Source: CAYGZQ01 sp964354375 [NCBI: uncultured Planctomycetota bacterium] (GTDB taxonomy: Bacteria; JAJVIF01; JAPKYR01). Taken from it: a DNA stretch of 40,271 nucleotides. Within the stretch, counting starts at the first letter, position 1. Every line of letters starts with the position of its first letter. Below, in pieces: positions 8,916 through 16,345 of the stretch. The notes beneath the pieces are model-generated. The model was not told the DNA's origin, searched no databases, and saw only the letters and a list, made by a program, of their open reading frames with translations. The stretch covers positions 18,046 through 58,316 of the forward strand of contig CAYGZQ010000018.1 in assembly GCA_964354375.1 (NCBI GenBank), in the 5' to 3' direction. Position numbers and translations under genes: made by a program.

Positions 8916-11438
8916 TCACCACGACCCATCGGGACGGAACCTTACCAGGAAGGCATCCCACAGACCCTCGGACTGGACAGTCTCTTCGCCCGGTCCCGGC
9001 TCGAAATCCACTGAGTTCTCGAAGTGTCCAACGACAAAGGGATTGCCGTCTGCATCGACAGCGACCTGAGCGGCCTCATCGTCGATATACACAGAGATAA
9101 AGCCCTCGCCTCCCCAGGTTCCGGCCCAGAGAAACTCCCCGAACGGATCCATTTTCACAAGAAAGGCGTCCATCCAGCCGTTCGACGAGTGAAGGTCGGT
9201 TCCCGGGCCGCCATCGAGGTCCGCGGTGCCATCGAAAAATCCCGAGACCAGTATGTTGCCGGAAGAATCGGCCGAAACTCCTGCCCCGACCGCGTTGTCT
9301 CCGAAACTCCCGAATGTGCGAACCCAGAGGAAGTCTCCGTTCGAGCTGAAGCGGCTCAGATAGCCGTTGAAAGTGCCGCCTGTCGACTTCTCTTGCACCC
9401 CGGAGCCGGGGTCGAAATCGACGATTCCCCTGAAATAGCCGGTGACGACTGACCCGTCGGGTCCGGCAGGCGCCACGTCGAACGCGGATGCTGAGTTGGA
9501 GCCTCCCCAGGTGCGGGTCCACAGGAGATTTCCCGAGGAGCTGAAGGCGCTGAGAAACGCATCCTCCAGGCCGACCGGGATTCGTTCAACGACTCCCGGT
9601 CCGGGATCGAAATCGCACTTGGTGTGGAAGTTCCCGACCGCGTAGACAGCGTCGGAGCTGCCGACGGCCAGGCCGAGTGATTCATCATCCTTGCCCGAGG
9701 AGACACCGCCGGGACCTCCCCATGTGCGGACCCATTCGAGATTCCCGTAGTAATCGAGTTTCGAGAGATACACGTCTTCAAAGCCGTTGGACGTGCGCTC
9801 CTCGACAGGGTCGCCGGGATCGAAGTCCACGGTCCCGGTGAAGTCTCCGGTGACGTAGACTGCGCCCATGTCGCCGCCGGTGATTGCCGTCAGGGAGTCG
9901 GCCCGATTAAGGGCGCCCCATGTCCTGACCCACTGGAATCCACCGGATGCGTCGAACCTGCTGAGGTAGTTGTCCGAGTACAGGCCTTCCGCAGTGCGCT
10001 CATCGACACCACTTCCGGGATCGAAGTCGACTGTGCCCAGGAATTGCCCGGCCGCGTAAATGTTCCCGGAGTCATCGAGCTCCAACGCGACGGCTGTGGC
10101 TTTCCCCCAGGTCTTTGCCCACTGGAAACCGATCGAGGGATCGAACATGCACGAGAAAGCGCCGGAGCCGTCCTGCTGGGAGTGGATGTCGACGCCGTCA
10201 CCGGGATCGAAATCGACCGTGCCCTCGAATGTGCCGGCGACAAGAACATTCCCGGAACCGTCCACAGCGACGTCCCAGCATGCGTCACGGCCGATCCCGC
10301 CCCATGTGCGAGCCCAGCCGACCTTCTGGCCCACTCGGACCGATTTCACCTGCCAGGCGTCGACTAACCCGAGGTTCGGATCCTCGACTTTGTCCACGAC
10401 CCGTACCAGCAGGGGGTACTCGCCGTCCGGAGCGCCCTTCTCGTTTGTCAGCGTCCCCGAGAACCGGTAGCATTCGTCCTCGCCGTAGCCGGCGAATATG
10501 AGGTATCTCTGGCCCTCAAAGAGGTCGGGGGCCTCAATGAAGACGTCGTCGATCCACTCGAGACCCTGGTGATCGAAAACCTCAACGATGATGGGTGCTG
10601 TGCTCCCGGCGGTAGATCCGAATCCGGACGCGACTTCGACATCGATTCTGTAAGGCTCGACGCAATTGGCGTCGTCCGGGAAATCCTCCGATGGATCCAC
10701 CACTTCCCCCGGCGGCATCTTCCACGACGCATCGACTGCATAGCCGAAACTGAACGGACCCGGAGGGACACGCAGGACTACTGTGCGCGCGACCGTCTGA
10801 CCGGGCAGGAACATGCCCCGCGGCTGGTCCTCGCAGTATGCAATGAATGGATTCAGCGTTGCGGAAATGTCGCCGTCGCTGGAGAATTTCCCGGGCGTGT
10901 ACTTCAAAGCGGGCGGGACGGGTGATGTCGGTTCGAAGTCTGTGGGGTTGAAAAGGTTGGTGTATCCGTCCTGATTCAGAAGCATCGGGAAATCGGTGCC
11001 CCAGGCTATCTGCCTGGCATTGAACGGGAAGCTGAAATCCGAGCCGGTGATGAAAATCCCCCTGACATCGAAGCCGGTCAGTTTGAGGTTATCCTCGACA
11101 GGATGGGTCAGAAAGAGATCGGCGCGCAGTTGGTCCGGCGGGAGGACCAGTATCTTGCCGATGGAAAGGCAATCTGTGCATGGGGAAGTCTCAAGCATCC
11201 TGACAACGTTGAGGTGCATACCCGCCGACCTCAATGGGAGGACTGCGGTGGACGTATGATCCGCGCCGAAGGTAATTCTCCAGATTCCCCAGAGGTATCG
11301 ATCTTGCCGGCCGTCGGCAGGGGTGCGGTCAATCGGGTGAGGGGGCTCGACCGGATTCCGGGTCGAGTGACCGGAGCAACCTGCCGAGGCGAGAAGGCAG
11401 AGGAGAACTATGCCGACTACTGCGGAAAGCCGCTCCAT
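8916..11438 (-). CDS. large lipoprotein with shared N-terminal module and SBBP (FDPG) repeats
   Basis: The protein has 840 residues. MERLSAVVGIVLLCLLASAGC is a lipoprotein signal peptide with the lipidated Cys near residue 21. Residues about 45-310 carry the same module as the neighbouring 1165-residue lipoprotein (LWGIWRI, LPLRSAGMHLNVVRML, THPVEDNLKLTGFDVRG, SATLNPF). From about 385 to the end run seven or eight repeats of roughly 55 residues, each with W.RTWGG near its start and GN..V.G.F.GTVDFDPG..V in its middle, the hallmark of SBBP beta-propeller repeats. I chose the ATG at 11438 because it puts the signal peptide directly at the N-terminus; the reading frame extends 17 codons further to a GTG. 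The shared module suggests a common surface localisation or assembly signal. Function is unknown. Confidence 0.85.
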   Translation of the reverse strand: MERLSAVVGIVLLCLLASAGCSGHSTRNPVEPPHPIDRTPADGRQDRYLWGIWRITFGADHTSTAVLPLRSAGMHLNVVRMLETSPCTDCLSIGKILVLPPDQLRADLFLTHPVEDNLKLTGFDVRGIFITGSDFSFPFNARQIAWGTDFPMLLNQDGYTNLFNPTDFEPTSPVPPALKYTPGKFSSDGDISATLNPFIAYCEDQPRGMFLPGQTVARTVVLRVPPGPFSFGYAVDASWKMPPGEVVDPSEDFPDDANCVEPYRIDVEVASGFGSTAGSTAPIIVEVFDHQGLEWIDDVFIEAPDLFEGQRYLIFAGYGEDECYRFSGTLTNEKGAPDGEYPLLVRVVDKVEDPNLGLVDAWQVKSVRVGQKVGWARTWGGIGRDACWDVAVDGSGNVLVAGTFEGTVDFDPGDGVDIHSQQDGSGAFSCMFDPSIGFQWAKTWGKATAVALELDDSGNIYAAGQFLGTVDFDPGSGVDERTAEGLYSDNYLSRFDASGGFQWVRTWGALNRADSLTAITGGDMGAVYVTGDFTGTVDFDPGDPVEERTSNGFEDVYLSKLDYYGNLEWVRTWGGPGGVSSGKDDESLGLAVGSSDAVYAVGNFHTKCDFDPGPGVVERIPVGLEDAFLSAFSSSGNLLWTRTWGGSNSASAFDVAPAGPDGSVVTGYFRGIVDFDPGSGVQEKSTGGTFNGYLSRFSSNGDFLWVRTFGSFGDNAVGAGVSADSSGNILVSGFFDGTADLDGGPGTDLHSSNGWMDAFLVKMDPFGEFLWAGTWGGEGFISVYIDDEAAQVAVDADGNPFVVGHFENSVDFEPGPGEETVQSEGLWDAFLVRFRPDGSW

Positions 11439-11526
11439 CAGCGGTACCCTGGAAAGCCCGACCCATAATGTGAGATTGCCGACTCGCACTCAGCCTGTAC
11501 CTCCGGTGTTGGAATCGAGATTTATG

Positions 11527-11557
11527 CAAATACTAACTCATCCGGGGGCATTGTCAA
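11527..11557 (-). promoter_or_regulatory. possible promoter for the SBBP lipoprotein gene
   Basis: A perfect TTGACA (11557-11552) is followed after 19 bases by TATTTG, or after 17 bases by AGTATT. It lies about 90 bases upstream of the start at 11438, in the gap after the TPR gene. Confidence 0.4.
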
Positions 11558-11571
11558 GTGCGGGCTGGACG

Positions 11572-13419
11572 CTAGTTCGAGTCGATTTTCCAGAGGCCGT
11601 TTTCAAGGCGCGTGACGATGGTCATCTGGTCCGTCTCGTCGCCTCTCTGGACCTGGACATCGAATACGTAGAGGTCTTCCGCGAATTGACCGCTTCGCAC
11701 GACGGTCATGCTGGCGCTTCGGTAGGGACGGATGAAGTTGTCGAGAATGACGAACTCAAGGACGCCCTGCTGCTTGTAGTAGTCGCGGGCCTCTGTAAGA
11801 AACTGGGCCATGTCCCTCGTGCTGACCTGTATAAGCGCGTCGAAGTCGCCGGCCCTGTAGGCCGCCCACCACGATTCGAGAGCTTTCTCAGGCGTGGACA
11901 GGTCGACCGTCACCCTCTGGACTTCCGCGGACAAGCCTCCCAGCTCGGCGCTCATCGCCGCGATCTCGGGCGAGAGAGTCTGCTGCCACGAGACTATCTC
12001 GGACGGGAGATCGGCGCCCAGGGAGTTGCGGTAAAGCTCGTATAGCTTCGCCGGGGGGATGAGCGCGTCCTGCCAGCTCGCGACCGCGCCCGGCTGCTCG
12101 AAGCGGGGGTTCAGGCGCATGATCTCAGTCAGCAGGGGAGGCTGCCATCTTGCCGTCGGATTCGCCCAGAGCAGCCGGTAAAACCTTTTGAGCTCCGCTA
12201 TCTCGACCCCGCGGTCTTCGACAAGGTAGTGCACGAAGCTGGCGGACATCGCGGAATATTCTTCGCTGAACGTGTAGTCGTAGCTGAGCGGGAAAAGAAG
12301 CTCGTTGTCGGCGATGTTGCCGCCATAATAGTAGATCTCCTTCGCGGCCTCGGAATCGATCTCATCCCTGGAGGCCATGAAGTAGTGGCTGATTCCCGAG
12401 CGCAGGATTTCGAACACGGTGCCCTCGGGACGGGTGTTTACGCGCTGTGCGACGAGCCATCCTGTGAGGTGCGGTATCTCGTCGAGCTCGCCGGCGGCAA
12501 GATGGATTTCGGCGTCGCCTGGAAGGGTGAAGCCCCTGGGCTGCATGGTGTAGTCGAAGAGGTGGTCGGATGTTGCGTAGAGGAAGACGTCTGCCGTCTT
12601 CGTGGGCATGAGCCCCCACGTGCTTTCGGCGGACGCCAGCCCGTCACGGATCGCCGCAAGGCATCTGGTGTAGGTATCGCGGTCGACCCCGTCCTCGAAA
12701 TACAAACGCACCGTCCCGTCGTCGATGAGAAACCATTTGCTCGAGTTCTGAATCCACTCGAGCCGTCCTTCGGTGTCGAGCTCCGGATTAGCGAAGGAAA
12801 TCTCATCCCACAGCTTCCGGGCCTGGTCGTATTCGCCCAGCTTCTGGCGGCACTTGGCAAGCATCACTTTGACTTCCAGCTCCCGCGAGCCCAGTTCCTT
12901 TGAGAGGAACATGCTGTTCAGAAGCTCGCTCAAATGGGCCTGCGCCGCGCGATAATCCCTGAAACACCGATACTCGAGATGCGCCAGCGTGACCTTCGCG
13001 TCGGTGATCTCCGGATAGCTGGAGGGATGGTTGTTTATGAGCAGGGTCAGAAGATTGCGAGCGTGCTCGTAATCCGACACGCCCTGGAGGTATTCCATGT
13101 TAATGTAAGCGGAGGCGAAATAGGCATTGAACTGCCGGGAGTCATTGGGGAAATCCTGGATGATCTCTTCGTACTTGGCCGCGGCGCGCCTGATGGTCTC
13201 CTCGTTCATGGTCGTGAGCCCGTCATTGAACATGGTCTGCGCGGCGGCGAAGGTTTGGTTGATCGCATCCTCCCCGACCGCCGGGGGCGGCGGAATCACC
13301 GTGATGTCGGATTCCTGGGCCCCGGCCGGATGACTCAGCGACAGGAGCCAGACAAATGACACCAGCACTGCGAGAGCGCGAACGAAGACTGCTGTCTTTC
13401 GGATAGGCATCGCTATCAT
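11572..13419 (-). CDS. exported TPR protein with degenerate peptidase-MA-like domain
   Basis: The protein has 615 residues. It begins with a Sec signal peptide (hydrophobic stretch around residues 12-28, AGA cleavage site near 38). TPR-like helices follow at about 60-215 (RRAAAKYEEIIQDFPND, ARNLLTLLINNHPSSYPE, YDQARKLWDEI). The middle (about 230-440) resembles peptidase-MA/gluzincin proteins (VRLYFEDG, ADVFLYATS, SGISHYF, YSMSASFVHYLVED-type segments). The zinc-binding HExxH is missing: the expected position reads PHLTGWLVAQ, so activity is doubtful. The C-terminal 110 residues look like an NTF2-like domain (ALESWWAAYRAGDFDALIQVS). The ATG at 13419 starts 5 bases past the methyltransferase stop and has AAGGTG 9 bases upstream, so the two are probably translated together. 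An envelope role is likely; a link to DNA modification is only positional. Confidence 0.75.
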   Translation of the reverse strand: MIAMPIRKTAVFVRALAVLVSFVWLLSLSHPAGAQESDITVIPPPPAVGEDAINQTFAAAQTMFNDGLTTMNEETIRRAAAKYEEIIQDFPNDSRQFNAYFASAYINMEYLQGVSDYEHARNLLTLLINNHPSSYPEITDAKVTLAHLEYRCFRDYRAAQAHLSELLNSMFLSKELGSRELEVKVMLAKCRQKLGEYDQARKLWDEISFANPELDTEGRLEWIQNSSKWFLIDDGTVRLYFEDGVDRDTYTRCLAAIRDGLASAESTWGLMPTKTADVFLYATSDHLFDYTMQPRGFTLPGDAEIHLAAGELDEIPHLTGWLVAQRVNTRPEGTVFEILRSGISHYFMASRDEIDSEAAKEIYYYGGNIADNELLFPLSYDYTFSEEYSAMSASFVHYLVEDRGVEIAELKRFYRLLWANPTARWQPPLLTEIMRLNPRFEQPGAVASWQDALIPPAKLYELYRNSLGADLPSEIVSWQQTLSPEIAAMSAELGGLSAEVQRVTVDLSTPEKALESWWAAYRAGDFDALIQVSTRDMAQFLTEARDYYKQQGVLEFVILDNFIRPYRSASMTVVRSGQFAEDLYVFDVQVQRGDETDQMTIVTRLENGLWKIDSN

Positions 13420-13424
13420 GGGTC

Positions 13425-15251
13425 TCAACACCTTACCTGGCGCTTGGCGCCGGACTTCTCTATACGCGCAATCTGACCGGGTGTCAACTGGTACAGACTG
13501 TACACCACGCGGTCGATCTCATCCAGCACCTTCTCCCTGTTTCTGATAGACCCGGAGTTGTGTGGAGGGGTTCGAAGAAGATCGTCGACCAGCTTCGCCA
13601 GGCTCTCCCCCTGCGAGTTCATGTGAGGAAGCGGCAGCTTCTCGACATTGACGGTCTTGACCTGGGGGAAGACGCGCTCAGTGTCGGGGAAAACGAGACG
13701 GTAGTAGTAGTTGAGAAGCTTCGAATTGTAGAGGGCGATAAGGCACCTGAGGTCCATTCCGCCGTTCAACGGCACCGTCACGTGCAGCGTGTTCAGCGCG
13801 TAGTAGCCCCGATCGTCCCATGCCGCGATGATCCTGTCCGCGGTCTGCCTCGTGAGGATTTTTGGCTTCTGCGTGAATATCCGCTCCTCCCTCAGGAAGA
13901 AATATTCCCCCTCCTCCCGGTTCGCGAATGTCCGATCGTACCTCACCCACATGTGATCCCAGCTGAGCTGGTACGCCGAGATGTCCTTGCCCCTCAAAAC
14001 CGGTTTGAACGGCGGAAAAAGTCTTTCGACGGACTTGACGATGATCTTGTCCGACATGTTGGCCGGATTTATGCCGTCCCGGACCTCGAAGCACTCGCCC
14101 AGGGGGGTCCCGACCCGCTCGATCGCATCCACCACCTCCCTGTCCGCCGACCGGATGTGGATATTGAACATGGCGTAGGGAAGACGTTTGAACTCCTGCT
14201 GATCGGTCTCCTCCAGATCGTCCGGCGCCTTCCCCCTAGCGCTTTCCCAGAAGCCGGCCTTGAGCTTCCGGGGGAACGGGAGCGCGCGCTCGTCCTTCTT
14301 TTCAACCGCGAGCACGCAAGTCGGCACCTCCACCTCCGGAAACACCTTCAGGGAAAGGTCGACTACGGACTTGAGCCATCCGTGGTCGAGCAGGTATCGT
14401 CTCAGAGGCTCGTACGATTTCATTATCAGCACAGTGTTGGGGACGATAAAGCCCAGCACGCCCGATGGAGCGAGGAGATCGAAGGCGCGCTCGATGAACA
14501 GGCAGTAAGTGTTGATGCGCCCGCTGCCCATTCGATAGTTTGCCTTGTAGTACTCCCTGAGCTTGTTGGAAATGGAACCCGCGCGCTTCGCGTAGAAGCT
14601 CACGTACGGGGGGTTCCCCACGATGGCAGGTATTCCCGACGAGAGGATTCCTGCGAGCGGGCAAGCGCCGGTTTCGGCGCGCTTGTCCAGAAAATCGGCT
14701 TTGAACAGAGGGATCGAGAGGGGTCCGCCGGACAGTGCCTTGTCCAGATCGTCTCCCGCTTCCCGGACAAGCGCCGCCAGGGATACGAGAAGCGCGCCGG
14801 GATCGATATCGATGCCTGCGATCCGCTCGGAGAGAACGATTCGGAGAGAGTCATCGGGTTTGAAACCTGCCCGAATGTAGGAATCGCGGAGTCTTGCGAA
14901 AGCCGACAGCAGGAAATATCCGGACCCGCAGGCCGGCTCAAGAACCCGGAACCCGTCGGGGTAGGGATCGGTCTTCGTCTTGCGCGCGAACCTGGGATGC
15001 GGCAGGACCTCATCGAGGATGAACTCGACGACCTGGTGAGGCGTGTAGTAGACACCTCTGCCGCGCCGATTCTTGCCCGGAATGAGGGCAAGGTAGCCGT
15101 CGGAAATGTCCCGGGCTCTCAAGCGGGCCATACCGAGCCTCGCCATGAGGGCGCGAATTCCCAGAAGGCGCTCGGAGTCCAGGACAAGCGGGGTGGTTCC
15201 GGGTTGACCGACGATCTCCTTGAGGCCGGATGTGAGCTTTTCCCAGGGCAT
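13425..15251 (-). CDS. TaqI/Eco57I-like N6-adenine DNA methyltransferase
   Basis: The protein has 608 residues and is predicted to methylate adenine in a specific DNA site using S-adenosylmethionine. It has motif X-like RGVYYTP (about 65-71), SAM-binding motif I LEPACGSGYF (about 104-113) and catalytic motif IV NPPY (213-216). The C-terminal half (about 390-560) resembles the TaqI-type target recognition domain (LRGKDISAYQ, PKILTRQTAD, YALNTLHVTVPL, LYNSKLLNYYYR, KTVNVEKLPLP). No PD-(D/E)xK nuclease motif is evident, and no restriction gene is next to it. It could be an orphan regulatory methylase, a type IIG remnant or part of a split defence system. The reading frame continues far upstream, but that part is antisense to the acidic-protein gene; the ATG at 15251 directly precedes the conserved domain. 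Confidence 0.88.
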   Translation of the reverse strand: MPWEKLTSGLKEIVGQPGTTPLVLDSERLLGIRALMARLGMARLRARDISDGYLALIPGKNRRGRGVYYTPHQVVEFILDEVLPHPRFARKTKTDPYPDGFRVLEPACGSGYFLLSAFARLRDSYIRAGFKPDDSLRIVLSERIAGIDIDPGALLVSLAALVREAGDDLDKALSGGPLSIPLFKADFLDKRAETGACPLAGILSSGIPAIVGNPPYVSFYAKRAGSISNKLREYYKANYRMGSGRINTYCLFIERAFDLLAPSGVLGFIVPNTVLIMKSYEPLRRYLLDHGWLKSVVDLSLKVFPEVEVPTCVLAVEKKDERALPFPRKLKAGFWESARGKAPDDLEETDQQEFKRLPYAMFNIHIRSADREVVDAIERVGTPLGECFEVRDGINPANMSDKIIVKSVERLFPPFKPVLRGKDISAYQLSWDHMWVRYDRTFANREEGEYFFLREERIFTQKPKILTRQTADRIIAAWDDRGYYALNTLHVTVPLNGGMDLRCLIALYNSKLLNYYYRLVFPDTERVFPQVKTVNVEKLPLPHMNSQGESLAKLVDDLLRTPPHNSGSIRNREKVLDEIDRVVYSLYQLTPGQIARIEKSGAKRQVRC

Positions 15252-15344
15252 ACGCCACGGTCCTGCGAAACGCAGGCGATTGACATTGATAATATCGCAT
15301 TGAGAGTGCCCGCCGTCGCACTTCTTAGACTGAACTGAATGAAG

Positions 15345-15421
15345 GCGGCTCGGCGGGAGCCTCGCCCTCCCGGGCTGGAGCAAGAGGCGGAAGGGGGAGG
15401 GCGAGGCTCCCGCCGAGCCGC
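15345..15421. repeat. long perfect palindrome (REP/MITE-like), 27-bp arms
   Basis: The arm starting GCGGCTCGGCGGGAGCC (15345) is perfectly complementary for 27 bases to the arm ending at 15421, around a loop of about 23 bases. It sits between the divergent methyltransferase and acidic-protein genes. No T-tract flanks it, so it is probably a dispersed repeat rather than a terminator. Confidence 0.85.
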
Positions 15422-15456
15422 GAATCCCTGCACGCAGCGCAAACCATTCCCCCGTC

Positions 15457-15484
15457 TTGATTTTGCCCCTGCATTCCTTAACAT
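15457..15484 (+). promoter_or_regulatory. possible promoter for the acidic-tail protein gene
   Basis: TTGATT (15457-15462), a 16-base spacer and TAACAT (15479-15484) lie 25 bases before the start at 15510, which itself has a good AGAGAGG ribosome binding site. Confidence 0.4.
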
Positions 15485-15509
15485 GTAGCCGTCCAGAGAG
15501 GTCCCGAGC

Positions 15510-15791
15510 ATGAACATCGACCCCGAGCGCGAAGTGACGATCACACTGCCCTACGGAATGGTGCTGCAACTGAAGAGCATAACCCCGATACTGTCGATGT
15601 TTCGGGACGAGCGCGATGTTCGTGCGGTGATCGAGATTATCGAGGCGATCCACACGGGAGCGATCGAGTTCATTCGTCAGGAAGACGGCGACATCATGGA
15701 TTACCTTGCCGAGGCGGAAGACACTGAGCGTTTCCTGAACCCTGACGATGACGATGACGACGATGATGACGAAGACAAGAGCGATGCCTGA
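15510..15791 (+). CDS. small conserved-looking protein with poly-aspartate tail
   Basis: The protein has 93 residues. Residues 1-75 look like a compact alpha/beta domain (REVTITLPYGMVLQLKSI, then DVRAVIEIIEAIHTGAIEFI), and the last 17 residues are almost all Asp or Glu. AGAGAGG lies 8 bases upstream of the ATG, and a possible promoter lies 25 bases upstream. The tail is encoded by mixed GAT/GAC codons, not a single-codon slippage tract, which argues that the acidity is selected. I recognise no family. An acidic tail could bind metal ions or mimic nucleic acid, but that is speculation. Confidence 0.75.
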   Translation: MNIDPEREVTITLPYGMVLQLKSITPILSMFRDERDVRAVIEIIEAIHTGAIEFIRQEDGDIMDYLAEAEDTERFLNPDDDDDDDDDEDKSDA

Positions 15792-15835
15792 CCAACGGCC
15801 GATGAGATGGTGCATCCCGGGCGATCACGTCGCTC

Positions 15836-15864
15836 TTTATTTTTGATGGTGCCTCATGTAATCT
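15836..15864 (+). promoter_or_regulatory. possible promoter for mazG, leaderless type
   Basis: TTTATT (15836-15841), a 17-base spacer and TAATCT (15859-15864) place the expected transcription start at about 15871-15873, exactly at the ATG of the mazG gene, which has no ribosome binding site. Confidence 0.4.
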
Positions 15865-15872
15865 TGCCGCGA

Positions 15873-16322
15873 ATGTCACTCCCTCACGATCGGGAATCGC
15901 GCAGGAGACTTGGGGAGGAGCTCAAGGCTGCTCCGGAGTTCGCGACCGTCGAGAAACTGATAGAGGCGCTGCTGAGCGAGGGCGGATGTCCGTGGGACCG
16001 CGCAAGGAAGCTTGAGGACTGCCCGAAGTACCTCAGGGGCGAGCTTGAAGAGGTCCTCGCGGCGATAGAATCCGGCGACAATGAGAACGTCGAAGAAGAG
16101 CTCGGGGACCTTCTCTTCATGGTGGCTTTTGCGGCGAAGATCGGCGAGAAGGAGGGTCGGATGACGGTGAAGGGCATGTTTGAGCGAATACTAGGCAAGA
16201 TGGTGCACCGGCATCCGCACGTTTTCGGGGGCGACATGAAGGCCGACACGCCCGGCGAGGTCCTGGCGAACTGGCAGGAGCTGAAGCGTCAGGAGAAACA
16301 CAGCGAAGACGAAGGTGGCTGA
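15873..16322 (+). CDS. mazG: MazG-family nucleoside triphosphate pyrophosphohydrolase
   Basis: The protein has 149 residues and hydrolyses (d)NTPs to the monophosphate and pyrophosphate, a house-cleaning and stress role. The MazG signature is complete: GGCPWDRA (about 35-42), YLRGELEEVLAAIESGD, EELGDLLFMVAF, and RHPHVFG (near 118). It covers one MazG domain, whereas the E. coli enzyme has two (263 residues). The frame extends upstream to 15807 with other ATG codons (15846). I chose 15873 because the conserved domain starts soon after it and a -10-like TAATCT lies 8 bases before it. The DUF2723 gene follows after 23 bases. Confidence 0.9.
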   Translation: MSLPHDRESRRRLGEELKAAPEFATVEKLIEALLSEGGCPWDRARKLEDCPKYLRGELEEVLAAIESGDNENVEEELGDLLFMVAFAAKIGEKEGRMTVKGMFERILGKMVHRHPHVFGGDMKADTPGEVLANWQELKRQEKHSEDEGG

Positions 16323-16345
16323 CGGTTGGAGCTGATCTGTCCGAA

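Noticed and set aside
9000-10330. DNA tandem repeats in the SBBP region
   Set aside because: The periodicity of about 165 bases is at protein level (FDPG repeats) with much synonymous divergence, so it is a coding repeat, not a separate DNA element.
12429-12500. Active zinc protease in the TPR protein
   Set aside because: The segment expected to hold HExxH reads PHLTGWLVAQ, lacking the Glu and second His, so catalytic activity was not claimed.
13560-15338. 592-residue plus-strand frame opposite the methyltransferase
   Set aside because: The minus strand carries motif I, NPPY and a TaqI-like domain; the plus-strand translation has no domain and no ribosome binding site.
15252-15815. Upstream extension of the methyltransferase to 15815
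   Set aside because: It would run through the 15345-15421 palindrome and antisense to the acidic-protein gene; its first residues are the antisense of the poly-Asp codons.
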